Below, one piece after another: positions 40,983 through 49,431 of a DNA stretch of 64,000 nucleotides. The translations under genes were made by a program, and so were the position numbers. A model generated the notes under the pieces. It saw nothing but the letters and a program-made list of their open reading frames with translations, ran no database searches and was not told where the DNA came from. The stretch is from Neisseria lisongii (GTDB taxonomy: Bacteria > Pseudomonadota > Gammaproteobacteria > Burkholderiales > Neisseriaceae): contig NZ_CP116766.1 of the NCBI RefSeq assembly GCF_028463985.1, forward strand, positions 1,550,001-1,614,000. Reading direction: 5' to 3'. Positions within the stretch are counted from its first letter, which is position 1. Each line of letters begins with the position of its first letter.

Positions 40983-41576
40983 TCAAATGCCTTCCAGCAG
41001 CATGGTGTCGATGCAGTCGCACAAGGCGTGAATCAGCAGGATATGGTTTTCCTGAATGCGGGCGGTGCGGGGATACGGCACATTGAGCAAGACATCATTG
41101 TCTTTGAGCATGGCGGCGATTTTGCCGCCGTCCCGACCGGTCAGGGCAACAACCTGCATATCCCGTTCGTGGGCGGCTTTAATCGCTTCAATCACATTGC
41201 CGGAATTGCCGGACGTGGAAATGCCGACCAATACATCACCTGCACGCCCCAGCGCACGCACCTGTTTGCTGAATACATGGTCGAAACCGTAATCGTTGCC
41301 GATGGCGGTGAGCGCCGAAGAATCGGTTGTCAGCGCCACGGCCGCCAGTTCCATGCGCTCCTGCTCGAAACGGCCGGTCATTTCCGCTGCGAAATGCTGG
41401 GCATCGGCAGCCGAACCGCCGTTGCCGCAGGCAAGGATTTTGCCGTCGTTCATCAGGCATTGCAGCAGCAGTTCCGCCGCCTGCGCCGTCGGTTCGACCA
41501 GCACCTGCGCCGCCTGCTGCTTGGCTTGGATGCTTTCGGCAAAATGCGCTGCTACACGTTCTTGTAATGTCGTCAT
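40983..41576 (-). CDS. gmhA: D-sedoheptulose 7-phosphate isomerase (SIS domain)
   Basis: First step of ADP-heptose synthesis for the LOS inner core. It has 197 residues. The SIS domain has CGNGGSAADAQHFAAEMTGR, VGISTSGNSGNVIEAI and the C-terminal HALCDCID with a zinc-type His. The start at 41576 (MTTLQERV) is chosen over one 10 codons upstream that would overlap yraN. A relative, DiaA, can also be annotated here; the ancestral residues fit GmhA or DiaA about equally, and the yraN-dolP context is also that of diaA in E. coli. Confidence 0.8.
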   Translation of the reverse strand: MTTLQERVAAHFAESIQAKQQAAQVLVEPTAQAAELLLQCLMNDGKILACGNGGSAADAQHFAAEMTGRFEQERMELAAVALTTDSSALTAIGNDYGFDHVFSKQVRALGRAGDVLVGISTSGNSGNVIEAIKAAHERDMQVVALTGRDGGKIAAMLKDNDVLLNVPYPRTARIQENHILLIHALCDCIDTMLLEGI

Positions 41577-41581
41577 CTGAA

Positions 41582-41929
41582 TCAACCTGTAATGTTTTTC
41601 AACCATTCTATCGATGCCGCACCCTGTATCAGCACGGCATCCAAGCGGCAGTTTGCCTGCGTCAGCCCGTTTTGCTGCAGATAATATTCGGCGCTGCGCT
41701 GCATTTTCAACAGTTTGGCGGCGGAAATGCTGTATGCTGCGCCGCCGAAACGGTTGCTGTTGCGGTATTTTACTTCAACAAACACAATCGTGTTACCGTT
41801 TTTCACAATTAAATCAATTTCGCCAAACGGGCAATGCCAGTTGCGTGCCACCAGTTTGCAGCCCTGCTGCTGCAAAAATGCCCACGCCGCCTCTTCGCCC
41901 GCCACACCCTGTTTGTGCGTCAGCCGCAT
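41582..41929 (-). CDS. yraN: YraN family (UPF0102) endonuclease-like protein
   Basis: It has 115 residues with the restriction-endonuclease-like core: GVAGEEAAWAFLQQQG, then FGEIDLIVKNGNTIVFVEVK with the E/D/ExK residues. Its role is unknown; some data link it to recombination. gmhA follows 5 bp later. The ATG at 41929 is used; earlier codons lack family similarity. Confidence 0.9.
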   Translation of the reverse strand: MRLTHKQGVAGEEAAWAFLQQQGCKLVARNWHCPFGEIDLIVKNGNTIVFVEVKYRNSNRFGGAAYSISAAKLLKMQRSAEYYLQQNGLTQANCRLDAVLIQGAASIEWLKNITG

Positions 41930-42087
41930 ATTTTTCTCCCTGCAAACCGTCTGTCCCGCAGCTTTTCGACTATAATATAGCGGAAACGGTTTATTTTCCA
42001 TACAGGGCGGCTATGCCGTAGCATATAAACAGTTTCCGCCCCAGCCTTAATTCTTATTCTTCATTTTCAGACGGCCTCTACCCCATC

Positions 42088-42966
42088 ATGCTGCAAAAAT
42101 ACTATCAAAAAGCCTGCGACAGCCTCAGCCCGCAGACATTATACGTTGTCGCCACCCCCATCGGCAATTTGACCGACATCACCCTGCGTGCGCTGGCGGT
42201 ATTGAAACACGCCGACATCATCTGCGCCGAAGACACCCGTGTAACCGCCCAACTGCTCAGTGCCTACGGCATTCAGGGCAAACTGGTGAGCGTGCGCGAA
42301 CACAACGAGCAACAAATGGCGGACAAAATCACCGCCTATCTCGAACAGGGTCTGACGGTCGCCCAAGTTTCCGATGCAGGAACACCCGCCGTGTGCGACC
42401 CCGGTGCCAAACTGGCGGCAAGAGTGCGGGCGGCCGGATTTCGGGTTGTTCCCGTGGTCGGTGCCAGCGCCGTGATGGGTGCATTGAGCGTGGCGGGTGT
42501 GAGCGAGCCGAGCTTTTATTTCAACGGCTTTTTGCCCGCCAAAGCGGGCGAGCGGCAGAAACTGTTTGAAAATTGGGCAGAAGCCGATTATCCGGTGGTG
42601 ATGTTTGAAACGCCGCACCGTATCGCCGCCGCCCTCGCCGATATGGCCGCCCTGTTCCCCGAACGGGAATTGATGTTGGCACGGGAAATCAGCAAAACTT
42701 TTGAAACCTTCCTCAGCGGCACCGTTGCCGAAATCCAAACCGCCCTGCAAAACGACAGCAACCAAAGCCGGGGCGAAATGGTGCTGGTCCTCCACCCCGC
42801 TCCCCGCCAAAAACACAGCGAGCTAGCCGATGCCACCCGCCACGCCATCAGCGTGTTGGCCGCCGAACTCCCCACCAAACAGGCCGCCGAGTTGGCCGCC
42901 AAAATTACCGGCGAAAGCAAAAAAGCCCTGTACGATTTTGCCTTGAGTTTGAAAAACGCCGGCTAA
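42088..42966 (+). CDS. rsmI: 16S rRNA (cytidine(1402)-2'-O)-methyltransferase RsmI
   Basis: It has 292 residues. The tetrapyrrole-methylase fold is seen in LYVVATPIGNLTDITLRAL, IICAEDTRVTAQLL, VSDAGTPAVCDPGAKL and the C-terminal tail that contacts the ribosome. It is divergent from yraN, as in most beta- and gammaproteobacteria. TATAAT at 41971-41976 may serve as its -10. Confidence 0.97.
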   Translation: MLQKYYQKACDSLSPQTLYVVATPIGNLTDITLRALAVLKHADIICAEDTRVTAQLLSAYGIQGKLVSVREHNEQQMADKITAYLEQGLTVAQVSDAGTPAVCDPGAKLAARVRAAGFRVVPVVGASAVMGALSVAGVSEPSFYFNGFLPAKAGERQKLFENWAEADYPVVMFETPHRIAAALADMAALFPERELMLAREISKTFETFLSGTVAEIQTALQNDSNQSRGEMVLVLHPAPRQKHSELADATRHAISVLAAELPTKQAAELAAKITGESKKALYDFALSLKNAG

Positions 42967-42976
42967 GATTCGGGTA

Positions 42977-43020
42977 AAACCATGCCGTCTGAAAATGCGT
43001 TTTTCAGACGGCATGGTTTT
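42977..43020. terminator. DUS-pair terminator between rsmI and the hydrolase gene
   Basis: AAACCATGCCGTCTGAAAAT with a complete inverse and TTTT; serves both convergent genes. Confidence 0.85.
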
Positions 43021-43034
43021 GTCTTCCACGCTTT

Positions 43035-43568
43035 TTAAGCCAGCAACATTTCCTGCATCAATTTCATGCCCCATTGCCAGCCGCCGAGTGTGCCGTCCAG
43101 CCGTCCGGCGTGCGGCGACACCAGCAGCCTTGCCCGCCACAAATCGGCGTGTTGCTGCGCCCATTGCCGGTCGCAATCGCCGCTGTTGCCAATCACCAAA
43201 GCCGTGCGGCATGGGCAGCGAACCCGTTGCAGGGTATGCACTTCGTCTTGATAAAAGGTTTCGGGTTTGGGCGACACCAAAATCATATTGCACAGGCGTT
43301 TCTGCGTCAGCATATCCGCCTGATACAGCCACGCAAGCCATGCGGCCACGCCGCTTCCGTGTGCCACTACGGCGATATGCCGCCCTTTGACTGCTTGGAA
43401 TGCGGCGGCAATCTGCTGTTGCCATTGGGCAATGGTTTGCGCCGCCGATACTTCCGTGATCTGCACCTGCGGATAACTCGCCGCCCAGCGGTCGAGCCAC
43501 ATCGGCGGCTCGGCGGCATCTCGGACGAGAAACAAGGTCAAATCTTCAAGGGCGTAGGTATCCAACAT
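43035..43568 (-). CDS. RBBP9/YdeN-family alpha/beta hydrolase
   Basis: It has 177 residues. The nucleophile elbow reads VVAHGSGVAAWLAW near residue 70. The acid region is LVIGNSGDCD, and the His lies in SPHAGRLDGTLGGWQWG. The short length and the absence of a lid fit the serine-hydrolase family PF06821. The substrate is unknown. It is a single gene. Confidence 0.75.
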   Translation of the reverse strand: MLDTYALEDLTLFLVRDAAEPPMWLDRWAASYPQVQITEVSAAQTIAQWQQQIAAAFQAVKGRHIAVVAHGSGVAAWLAWLYQADMLTQKRLCNMILVSPKPETFYQDEVHTLQRVRCPCRTALVIGNSGDCDRQWAQQHADLWRARLLVSPHAGRLDGTLGGWQWGMKLMQEMLLA

Positions 43569-43641
43569 AATCCGTTATCGTTTCTCTGCAACTCGTTACA
43601 TTCGTTTTCAGACGGCATACCGCCGAAACTGTTGATTTTCA

Positions 43642-44415
43642 TCATTTGTAATCATACGTTACCACCAACGGCGCATGATCGGAAAATTTTTCGTCTTTGT
43701 AAACATGGGCTTCAATGGCTTTTTCCGCCAACTGCGGCGTAACCATCTGGTAATCGATACGCCACCCGACATCTTTGGCATACGCCTGACCCCGGTTGCT
43801 CCACCAAGTGTAGCCCGGCGTATCGGGATAAAGCGTGCGCCACATATCGACCCAGCCGAGCCGGTGAATCACTTTGCCTATCCATTCCCGCTCTTCGGGC
43901 AAAAAGCCGGAATTTTTCTGATTGCCTTTCCAGTTTTTCAAATCAATGTTTTGATGCGCAATATTCCAGTCGCCGCAAACCACAATATCCCGCCCGGACG
44001 CTTTCATTTCTTCCAGCATCGGATAAAACGCATCTAAAAAGCGGTATTTCAACTCTTGCCGCTCGGGAGCGCTGGTGCCGCTGGGCAAATACAGGGAAAT
44101 CACGCTCAAATTGCCGAAATCGCAGCGTACAAAGCGCCCTTCGCGGTCAAATTCCTCAATGCCCATGCCGATTTGCACATGGTCGGGCTTGGCTTTGCTG
44201 TACACCGCCACGCCGCTGTACCCCCGTTTTTCGGCACAATGCCAGTGGCCGTGCATACCGTGCGGATTTTTCATTTCGTCCAACAAATCCGCTTCCTGCG
44301 CCTTAAGTTCCTGCACGCACACAATATCGGCACCCGAAGCGGCGATGTATTCCCAAAAACCTTTTTTGTAGGCAGAACGGATACCGTTCACATTGGCAGA
44401 GATGATTTTCAGCAT
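43642..44415 (-). CDS. xthA: Exodeoxyribonuclease III (AP endonuclease)
   Basis: Repairs abasic sites. It has 257 residues with NVNGIRSAYKKGF, CVQELKAQ (catalytic Glu), CGDWNIAHQNIDLKNWKGN (Asp and Asn) and KFSDHAPLVV (Asp-His). Neisseriae carry two such enzymes (NApe and NExo). Sequence features alone do not let me assign which one this is. Confidence 0.93.
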   Translation of the reverse strand: MLKIISANVNGIRSAYKKGFWEYIAASGADIVCVQELKAQEADLLDEMKNPHGMHGHWHCAEKRGYSGVAVYSKAKPDHVQIGMGIEEFDREGRFVRCDFGNLSVISLYLPSGTSAPERQELKYRFLDAFYPMLEEMKASGRDIVVCGDWNIAHQNIDLKNWKGNQKNSGFLPEEREWIGKVIHRLGWVDMWRTLYPDTPGYTWWSNRGQAYAKDVGWRIDYQMVTPQLAEKAIEAHVYKDEKFSDHAPLVVTYDYK

Positions 44416-44486
44416 AATGGCTTTTCATGTAGTAAAGAATAGCGGCATTGTAACCGAGTTCAGGCCGTCTGAAAAACCGCTCCGTA

Positions 44487-44515
44487 TGGAAAATAAACGA
44501 TTTCAACGATATAAT
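44487..44515 (+). promoter_or_regulatory. Probable promoter of pyrE
   Basis: TGGAAA (44487-44492), 17-base spacer and a perfect TATAAT (44510-44515), 61 bases before the pyrE ATG. Confidence 0.5.
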
Positions 44516-44576
44516 CCCTCTCACTGCGGTATTTTTGCCGCCCGCCATTTTTCCCACTGATTTTGAAAGCCAAAAT

Positions 44577-45221
44577 ATGTCTGATTTCCGCCAAGATTTT
44601 CTGAAATTTTCCCTTGAACAAAACGTATTGAAATTCGGCGAATTCACCACCAAAGCCGGTCGTTTGTCGCCGTATTTCTTCAATGCCGGCCTGTTTAATG
44701 ACGGCGCTGCTACGCTGCAACTGGCGAAATTTTACGCCCAAGCGATTATCGAGAGCAAAGTCGAATTCGACATGCTGTTCGGCCCGGCCTACAAAGGCAT
44801 TATTCTGGCGGCGGCCACGGCGATGATGCTGGCCGAAAAAGGCGTGAACGTGCCGTTTGCCTACAACCGCAAGGAAGCCAAAGACCACGGCGAAGGCGGG
44901 GTGTTGGTCGGTGCGCCGCTCAAAGGACGGGTTTTGATTATCGATGATGTGATTTCCGCCGGCACTTCGGTGCGGGAATCGGTCAAACTGATTGAAGCCG
45001 AAGGCGCAACGCCCGCCGCCGTATCTATCGCTTTGGACCGCATGGAAAAAGGCACGGGCGAACTGTCTGCCGTGCAGGAAGTCGAGCAGCAATATGGTTT
45101 GCCGGTGGTTGCCATCGCCAGCCTCAACGACCTGCTCGCCCTGTTGGAACACAATGCCGATTTCAACCGCTATTTAGAGCCGGTTCGTGCCTACCGCCAG
45201 CGTTACGGCACAGCCGCCTGA
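44577..45221 (+). CDS. pyrE: Orotate phosphoribosyltransferase
   Basis: Makes OMP from orotate and PRPP. It has 214 residues. The PRPP loop is in GRVLIIDDVISAGTSVRES near residue 120. The N-terminus holds KFGEFTTKAGRLSPYFFNAG and the flexible loop NRKEAKDHGEGG. The start at 44577 (MSDFRQDF) is preferred; the frame opens 14 codons earlier without a ribosome site. Confidence 0.97.
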   Translation: MSDFRQDFLKFSLEQNVLKFGEFTTKAGRLSPYFFNAGLFNDGAATLQLAKFYAQAIIESKVEFDMLFGPAYKGIILAAATAMMLAEKGVNVPFAYNRKEAKDHGEGGVLVGAPLKGRVLIIDDVISAGTSVRESVKLIEAEGATPAAVSIALDRMEKGTGELSAVQEVEQQYGLPVVAIASLNDLLALLEHNADFNRYLEPVRAYRQRYGTAA

Positions 45222-45242
45222 TTTTTCAATACACACAGCAGC

Positions 45243-45280
45243 ACGTTTCCCCTATTCTGCAAAAGAACAGGGGAAACGGT
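45243..45280 (+). terminator. Hairpin after pyrE
   Basis: CGTTTCCCCT with AGGGGAAACG around a 15-base loop, 22 bases past the pyrE stop. The T run is interrupted. Confidence 0.55.
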
Positions 45281-45362
45281 TCTGTTCAATCTTTCCGGCC
45301 TGTTTGCCGCCGACAGCACAATGCGTTTTTCAGACGGCCTTCACTGCAAGGATTTCAAGCAT

Positions 45363-46685
45363 ATGAATCCCACCCGCAACTTTGTCAGCGACTTTCGCGA
45401 AGCCGCCCCCTATATCCACTATCTGCGGGGCAAAACTCTGGTTGTCGGCACGGTTTCCGGCCTGCTGGCGGGCGAACCGCTCAAACGCCTTGCCGCCGAT
45501 TTCAACCTGCTCGCCAGTTTGGGCGTGCGGCTGGTTTGGGTACACGGCGCACGCTGCCAGATTGACCAAGTGATTACCGAACACGGCGGCACGCCGCAAT
45601 ATTACCGCCACCGCCGCATCACTGACGACACCACGCTGACCCACGCCAAATATGCCGTCGGCGCATTGCGTTACGACATCGAAGCTGCCCTGTGCAGCAG
45701 CCTGCCCCAGTCGCCCCGCCGCAGCAAACCGCTGACCGTGGCGGCGGGCAATTTCCTGTCCGCCCGCCCGCTGGGCGTGATTGACGGCATCGACATGGGT
45801 TACAGCGGCGTTATCCGCAAAATCGACACCGAAGCCGTCCTCAACCGCCTTGACCAGCAGGCGCTCGTCCTCATCAGCCCGATGGGTTATTCCCTCAGCG
45901 GCAAAACCTTCAGCCTCGATATGTACGAAGCCGCCGCCGCCCTTGCCGTGGCGCTGAAAGCAGAAAAACTGATTTATCTGGTCGGACAAGACGGCATTTT
46001 AGACAGCGAAGGCCGTCTGAAAACCAACCTTTCCGCCCAAGAAGCCACCGACTTGGCGCAACAGCAGCCCGACAGCCCGCAAAGCCGCCTGCTGCGCCAC
46101 GCCGTCCACGCCGTTGAAAACGGAGTAACCCGCAGCCAGATTCTCAACGGCTACCAAGACGGCGGCCTGCTGCAGGAACTGTTCACCCGCAACGGCAGCG
46201 GCACGTCCATCGCCCGCAACGCCTTTGCCAAAGTACGCCAAGCCGACAGCCTCGACATTCCCGACATCATGGCGCTGATCCGCCCGCTGGAAGAACAAGG
46301 CATACTCGTGCGCCGCAGCCAAGCCTATCTCGAAACCCATATCCACACCTTCTGCGTACTGGAACACGACCGCCACATCTACGGCTGCGCCGCCCTCAAA
46401 ACCTTTGCCGGACACAACAGCGGCGAAATCGCCTGTCTTGCCGTTTCCCCCGACACCCGGGACGGCGGCTGCGGCGAACGCCTGCTCGAACACCTCTGCC
46501 AAGCCGCCCGCCGCCAAGGCCTGACCCGCCTGTTCGCCCTCTCCACCCACACCGGCGAATGGTTTGTCGAACGTGGCTTCCAACCCGCCGCCCCCGAAAC
46601 ACTGCCGCCCGAACGCTATCAGGAATACACCGCCAACGGCCGCAATTCCAAAGTATTCGTGTATCCCTTGGGCGAAACGGTATAA
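45363..46685 (+). CDS. argA: Amino-acid N-acetyltransferase (N-acetylglutamate synthase)
   Basis: First step of arginine synthesis. It has 440 residues: an amino-acid-kinase-like domain (about 1-285, arginine-sensing) with VWVHGARCQIDQVI, and a GNAT domain (about 290-435) with EIACLAVSPDTRDGGCGERL. The ATG at 45363 is preceded by AAGGATTTC, although the frame is open from a DUS 14 codons earlier. It is a single gene. Confidence 0.96.
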   Translation: MNPTRNFVSDFREAAPYIHYLRGKTLVVGTVSGLLAGEPLKRLAADFNLLASLGVRLVWVHGARCQIDQVITEHGGTPQYYRHRRITDDTTLTHAKYAVGALRYDIEAALCSSLPQSPRRSKPLTVAAGNFLSARPLGVIDGIDMGYSGVIRKIDTEAVLNRLDQQALVLISPMGYSLSGKTFSLDMYEAAAALAVALKAEKLIYLVGQDGILDSEGRLKTNLSAQEATDLAQQQPDSPQSRLLRHAVHAVENGVTRSQILNGYQDGGLLQELFTRNGSGTSIARNAFAKVRQADSLDIPDIMALIRPLEEQGILVRRSQAYLETHIHTFCVLEHDRHIYGCAALKTFAGHNSGEIACLAVSPDTRDGGCGERLLEHLCQAARRQGLTRLFALSTHTGEWFVERGFQPAAPETLPPERYQEYTANGRNSKVFVYPLGETV

Positions 46686-46728
46686 AACAAAATATTGGCA
46701 ACCAACGCCATACACAAAGTTACACCCT

Positions 46729-46784
46729 AACCGCAGGCCGTCTGAAAACCAACAAAAAGTCCGGTTTTCAGACGGCCTGCGGTT
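46729..46784 (+). terminator. DUS-pair terminator of argA
   Basis: AACCGCAGGCCGTCTGAAAA and its inverse; an extended stem of about 21 bp, 44 bases after the argA stop. Confidence 0.8.
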
Positions 46785-46787
46785 GAA

Positions 46788-46836
46788 TATAGTGGATTAA
46801 CTGAATAATCCATACAATTTAATCCGGCACTTGTAG
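46788..46836. repeat. Left part of small repeat split by IS110 element 2
   Basis: TATAGTGGATTAACTGAATAATC, then AATTTAATCCGGCACTTGTAG, matching 31967-32015. The remainder resumes at 48034. Confidence 0.75.
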
Positions 46837-46925
46837 CAACTGTATTTTTCACCCCGTCGGGCAAAAATACAAAAACGGTTAGTCTGAAGGCCGGTCTAAA
46901 CAAAACCGGCAATACTTCAACATGA

Positions 46926-47873
46926 TCAAACAGCACTCACTGCCGCCAAACGATCCCGCATCATCGCATTCAGAATCGTCAGCAGCTTACGCATACAGGC
47001 CGTTACCGCCACTTTGTACGGCTTACCCCGCAAACGCAGACGTTGGTAGAAGTCCTTAATCCTCGGTTCGTAGTGTGCCGCCACCATCGCCGCCATATAC
47101 AGCGTTTTGCGTACAGCACTGCGCCCGCCGAAACAGCGGCTTTTAAACTTCATTGTGCCGCTTTCTTTCACATAAGGGGCGACACCTACCAAACCGGCAA
47201 TCTGTTTATGCGATACTTTGCCCAATTCCGGCAACATCGCACATAAGGTCGCCGCAGTAGTCGGGCCGATACCTTTGATGCTTTGCAGCAGACTGCTTTT
47301 GTCGCCAAAATGAGTGTCGTTATGTTCTTCGATCTGTCTGTCCAAAGCAGCAATTAGTGCGTCGAAATGTGCGATCAGTGCTTCAACACTTTGAATCTGT
47401 GTTTCATGTACCTGCTGCAAACGGTTTTTTTCGGCACTGCGCATTTCAACCAGTTGAGTGCGGCGGCTGATTAAGGCTTCGAGGATTTCTTCTGCCTCAC
47501 TCGGCGGCGTATAGAGCTGCCGTTCCCAATCGGGCTTTTGTGTGATTACCTGTGCGTAAAACGCCAACATTTTGGCATCGGCCGCATCGGTTTTGGTGAG
47601 TGATTGCGACTGTGCGAATTGGTGCGTCTGACGGGGATTGGCAATGATGACTTTGAATCCTGCCCGGTGCAGTGCTTTGGCCAATGGGATTTCCAGTCCG
47701 CCGGTGCTTTCCATCACAACCAGTGAGACCTGATGTTTTTTCAGGTATTCGATGGTGTGGAGAAAGCCTTTTTGGTTGTTGGTCTCGGTTTTGGTCTTTT
47801 TGGAAGACGTGATGCCGATAACGAAGTTTCGTTTGGCGATGTCGATACCGCCGTAGTTTTGGGTACTCATCAT
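46926..47873 (-). CDS. IS110-family (Piv/MooV-type) transposase
   Basis: It has about 315 residues. DEDD residues are in YGGIDIAKRNF (D), VVMESTGGLE (E) and LTKTDAADAKML (D, D). A coiled region is followed by the C-terminal domain SIKGIGPTTAATLCAML and LVGVAPYVKESGT. It resembles the neisserial pilin-inverting-like (Piv/irg) proteins. The ORF is open from an ATG at 47888; the ATGs at 47873/47870 are preferred. It is intact. Confidence 0.92.
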   Translation of the reverse strand: MMSTQNYGGIDIAKRNFVIGITSSKKTKTETNNQKGFLHTIEYLKKHQVSLVVMESTGGLEIPLAKALHRAGFKVIIANPRQTHQFAQSQSLTKTDAADAKMLAFYAQVITQKPDWERQLYTPPSEAEEILEALISRRTQLVEMRSAEKNRLQQVHETQIQSVEALIAHFDALIAALDRQIEEHNDTHFGDKSSLLQSIKGIGPTTAATLCAMLPELGKVSHKQIAGLVGVAPYVKESGTMKFKSRCFGGRSAVRKTLYMAAMVAAHYEPRIKDFYQRLRLRGKPYKVAVTACMRKLLTILNAMMRDRLAAVSAV

Positions 47874-48034
47874 AAACCTGTCTTGCATTCGGTTGTGTTG
47901 TCGGGCAACTGTCCGGTTGTGTTGATGGGTTGCCCGGCTTCCCTAAGCTACACAGCGGTTGTTGAACCTTGGGTGCGCACGGGTGGCGGCCGGGCGGGTG
48001 TTGCTTGTTATGATACTGGAAGTTGGATATACAA
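47874..48034 (-). ncRNA. Candidate bridge RNA of IS110 element 2
   Basis: Read on the minus strand, this untranslated left end has CGCACCC (47977-47971), equal to the left target half (CGCACC) plus the first core base. Then comes hairpin GGTT-CAAC-AACC, then TGTAG (47952-47948), complementary to core plus right target CTACA. Further on is ACAGTTGC (47912-47905), identical to the element's own right terminus plus the first core base (46843-46836). CAAG near 47885-47882 would complement CTTG at the left terminus. The order and polarity match the target- and donor-binding loops of the IS621 bridge RNA. Confidence 0.62.
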
Positions 48035-48079
48035 GGGTGCGAGCCAAAGCACGCACCTGTTCTGTGCGTTTTATATAGT
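48034..48079. repeat. Right part of small repeat split by IS110 element 2
   Basis: AGGGTGCGAGCCAAAGCACGC, then CTGTGCGTTTTATATAGT, matching 32015-32054. It contains the GGTGCG/CGCACC hairpin that abuts the insertion point. Confidence 0.75.
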
Positions 48080-48269
48080 AAATCAACCGAATTTCTAAAA
48101 CATTTCAAACTCAACACGCCCGTCATTCCGACACACGTCGGAATCTATTTCAACGGCTTAGGTAACTATTTTTCTTTACGGTTTCTGAATCTGACAGATG
48201 GATTCCGACTTGCGTCGGAATGACATGGGTGTCTGAAAATCGTACGGTTTATTAAGTGAATCCACTATA
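48074..48269. repeat. 196-bp TATAGT/ACTATA element with dRS3-like palindromes (copy C)
   Basis: It starts TATAGTAAATCAACCGAATTT and ends TTAAGTGAATCCACTATA. The internal palindromes are ATTCCGACACACGTCGGAAT and ATTCCGACTTGCGTCGGAAT. The first arm has diverged but still pairs with itself. Confidence 0.75.
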
Positions 48270-48273
48270 TGTC

Positions 48274-48338
48274 GAAGCCGTCTGAAAATCTGACTTTAGC
48301 TGCGCAGAAACTCACTTTGCTCGTTTTCAGACGGCTTC
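48274..48338. repeat. DUS-bounded GCGCAGAAACTC module
   Basis: GAAGCCGTCTGAAAATC and TTTTCAGACGGCTTC enclose TTTAGCTGCGCAGAAACTC and TTTGCTCG. A single module; compare 32057-32185. Confidence 0.6.
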
Positions 48339-48462
48339 ATGTGGAATTTAAAGTACACGTGCCTGCTTAGGCAAGCACGCTACACACCGTTCCCCGTCCT
48401 GCTGGCGGGAAAGGGGATTCACTTGGGTTGTAATATTTTTTTGGTTAATTCGCTATATAAGA

Positions 48463-48494
48463 AACGCCCGCACCGTTTATCGGTTGCGGGCGTT
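48463..48494 (-). terminator. Terminator of lptD-surA
   Basis: AACGCCCGCA-CCGTTTATCGG-TTGCGGGCGTT stem; on the minus strand it lies 22 bases after the surA stop. Confidence 0.75.
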
Positions 48495-48516
48495 GTTCGA
48501 TGGTTATTCGGGCGGT

Positions 48517-49431
48517 TTATCGGACATCGATATAGGCACCGCTGTGCAGTTCCTGCAGCAATTCGATGGTTGCCTGTTGGGCTTTTTGCTCGGAAATGTA
48601 TTGGCGGACGGCGTTGTGGCGGCGTTCTTCAGGCGTGCCGGCATCCCGGACTTCGTTGAGTTTGATGATGTGCCAGCCGAACTGGGTGCGTACGGGGGCG
48701 CTGATTTGGCCGGCTTTGAGTTTGTGGACGGCTTCTTCAAACGGTACGACCATCATGCCGTCTGAAAACCAGCCCAAGTCGCCGCCTTGGGCGGCGCTGC
48801 CGTCTTGCGAGTATTCCCGTGCCAGTGCGGCGAAATCGGTGCCGCTGCGTGCCTGATGGTGGATTTTGCGGATGGCGCTTTCGGCGGCTACGGCGGCGTT
48901 GTCGCTGTCGGCTTTAACCAAGATGTGTTGGGCGCGGTATTGGCGCAGCGGTTCGCCCTCGGGTAAGGCAATGCCTTGGGCGGCGGCCTGTTGGATAAAG
49001 TGTTCGACTTCGGCATCGCTGACACGGCTGTGCTGCATCACGGCCTGCTGGCGGACTTTTTCCATTATCAGGAGGTCTTTCGCTTTATTGCGGTCGGATG
49101 CACGACCTTTTTTCAGCGCCGGATTGTGTGCCAGTACGGCATCGATTTCGGCATCGGTAACCGGAATGTTGCGGCGTTTGCCTGCCTGAACAATCAGCGA
49201 TTGGTTGATCAGTTGCAACAACACCTGTTCTCTGAACTGGGCTTCTTCGGGCTGCGTGCCTTTGGGAAGGTTGCGGCGGGCATCGGCAACGGCTTCGTTC
49301 AACTGGCGTTGGGTAATGACTTCGTTGTCCACTACGGCGGCAATGCTGTCGGACGCTTTGATGTCGGCTGCCTGTGCGGCGTGGAAAGACAGACCTAAGA
49401 TGAAGGCGGCTGCCAAGGGTTTGATATTCAT
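48517..49431 (-). CDS. surA: Periplasmic chaperone / peptidyl-prolyl isomerase SurA
   Basis: Escorts outer-membrane proteins to the BAM complex. It has 304 residues, shorter than E. coli SurA (428) because only one parvulin domain is present (about 165-270: YRAQHILVKAD, FAALAREYSQDGSAAQGGDLG and FGWHIIKLNE). The signal peptide is MNIKPLAAAFILGLSFHAAQA, followed by the SurA-N domain with VAAVVDNEVITQRQL-type sequence. It overlaps lptD by 4 bases, so the two are coupled. Confidence 0.94.
   Translation of the reverse strand: MNIKPLAAAFILGLSFHAAQAADIKASDSIAAVVDNEVITQRQLNEAVADARRNLPKGTQPEEAQFREQVLLQLINQSLIVQAGKRRNIPVTDAEIDAVLAHNPALKKGRASDRNKAKDLLIMEKVRQQAVMQHSRVSDAEVEHFIQQAAAQGIALPEGEPLRQYRAQHILVKADSDNAAVAAESAIRKIHHQARSGTDFAALAREYSQDGSAAQGGDLGWFSDGMMVVPFEEAVHKLKAGQISAPVRTQFGWHIIKLNEVRDAGTPEERRHNAVRQYISEQKAQQATIELLQELHSGAYIDVR

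Larger units (their letters stand above)
46835..48035 (-). mobile_element. IS110-family insertion sequence 2 (about 1.2 kb)
   Basis: Boundaries come from comparison with the uninterrupted repeat at 31967-32054. The left flank ends ..CACTTGT-AG and the right flank resumes AG-GGTGCGAG.., so the element lies between two AG dinucleotides (CT on the transposase strand) at 46835-46836 and 48034-48035. Read on its own strand it starts TGTATATCC and ends ACAGTTG. It has no long terminal repeats and no DUS. Confidence 0.85.

Noticed and set aside
46926..47873. Considered as a pilin-gene invertase (Piv) with an adjacent invertible segment
   Set aside because: No inverted-repeat-bounded pilin or other coding segment lies nearby; the clean empty-site comparison shows an ordinary IS insertion.
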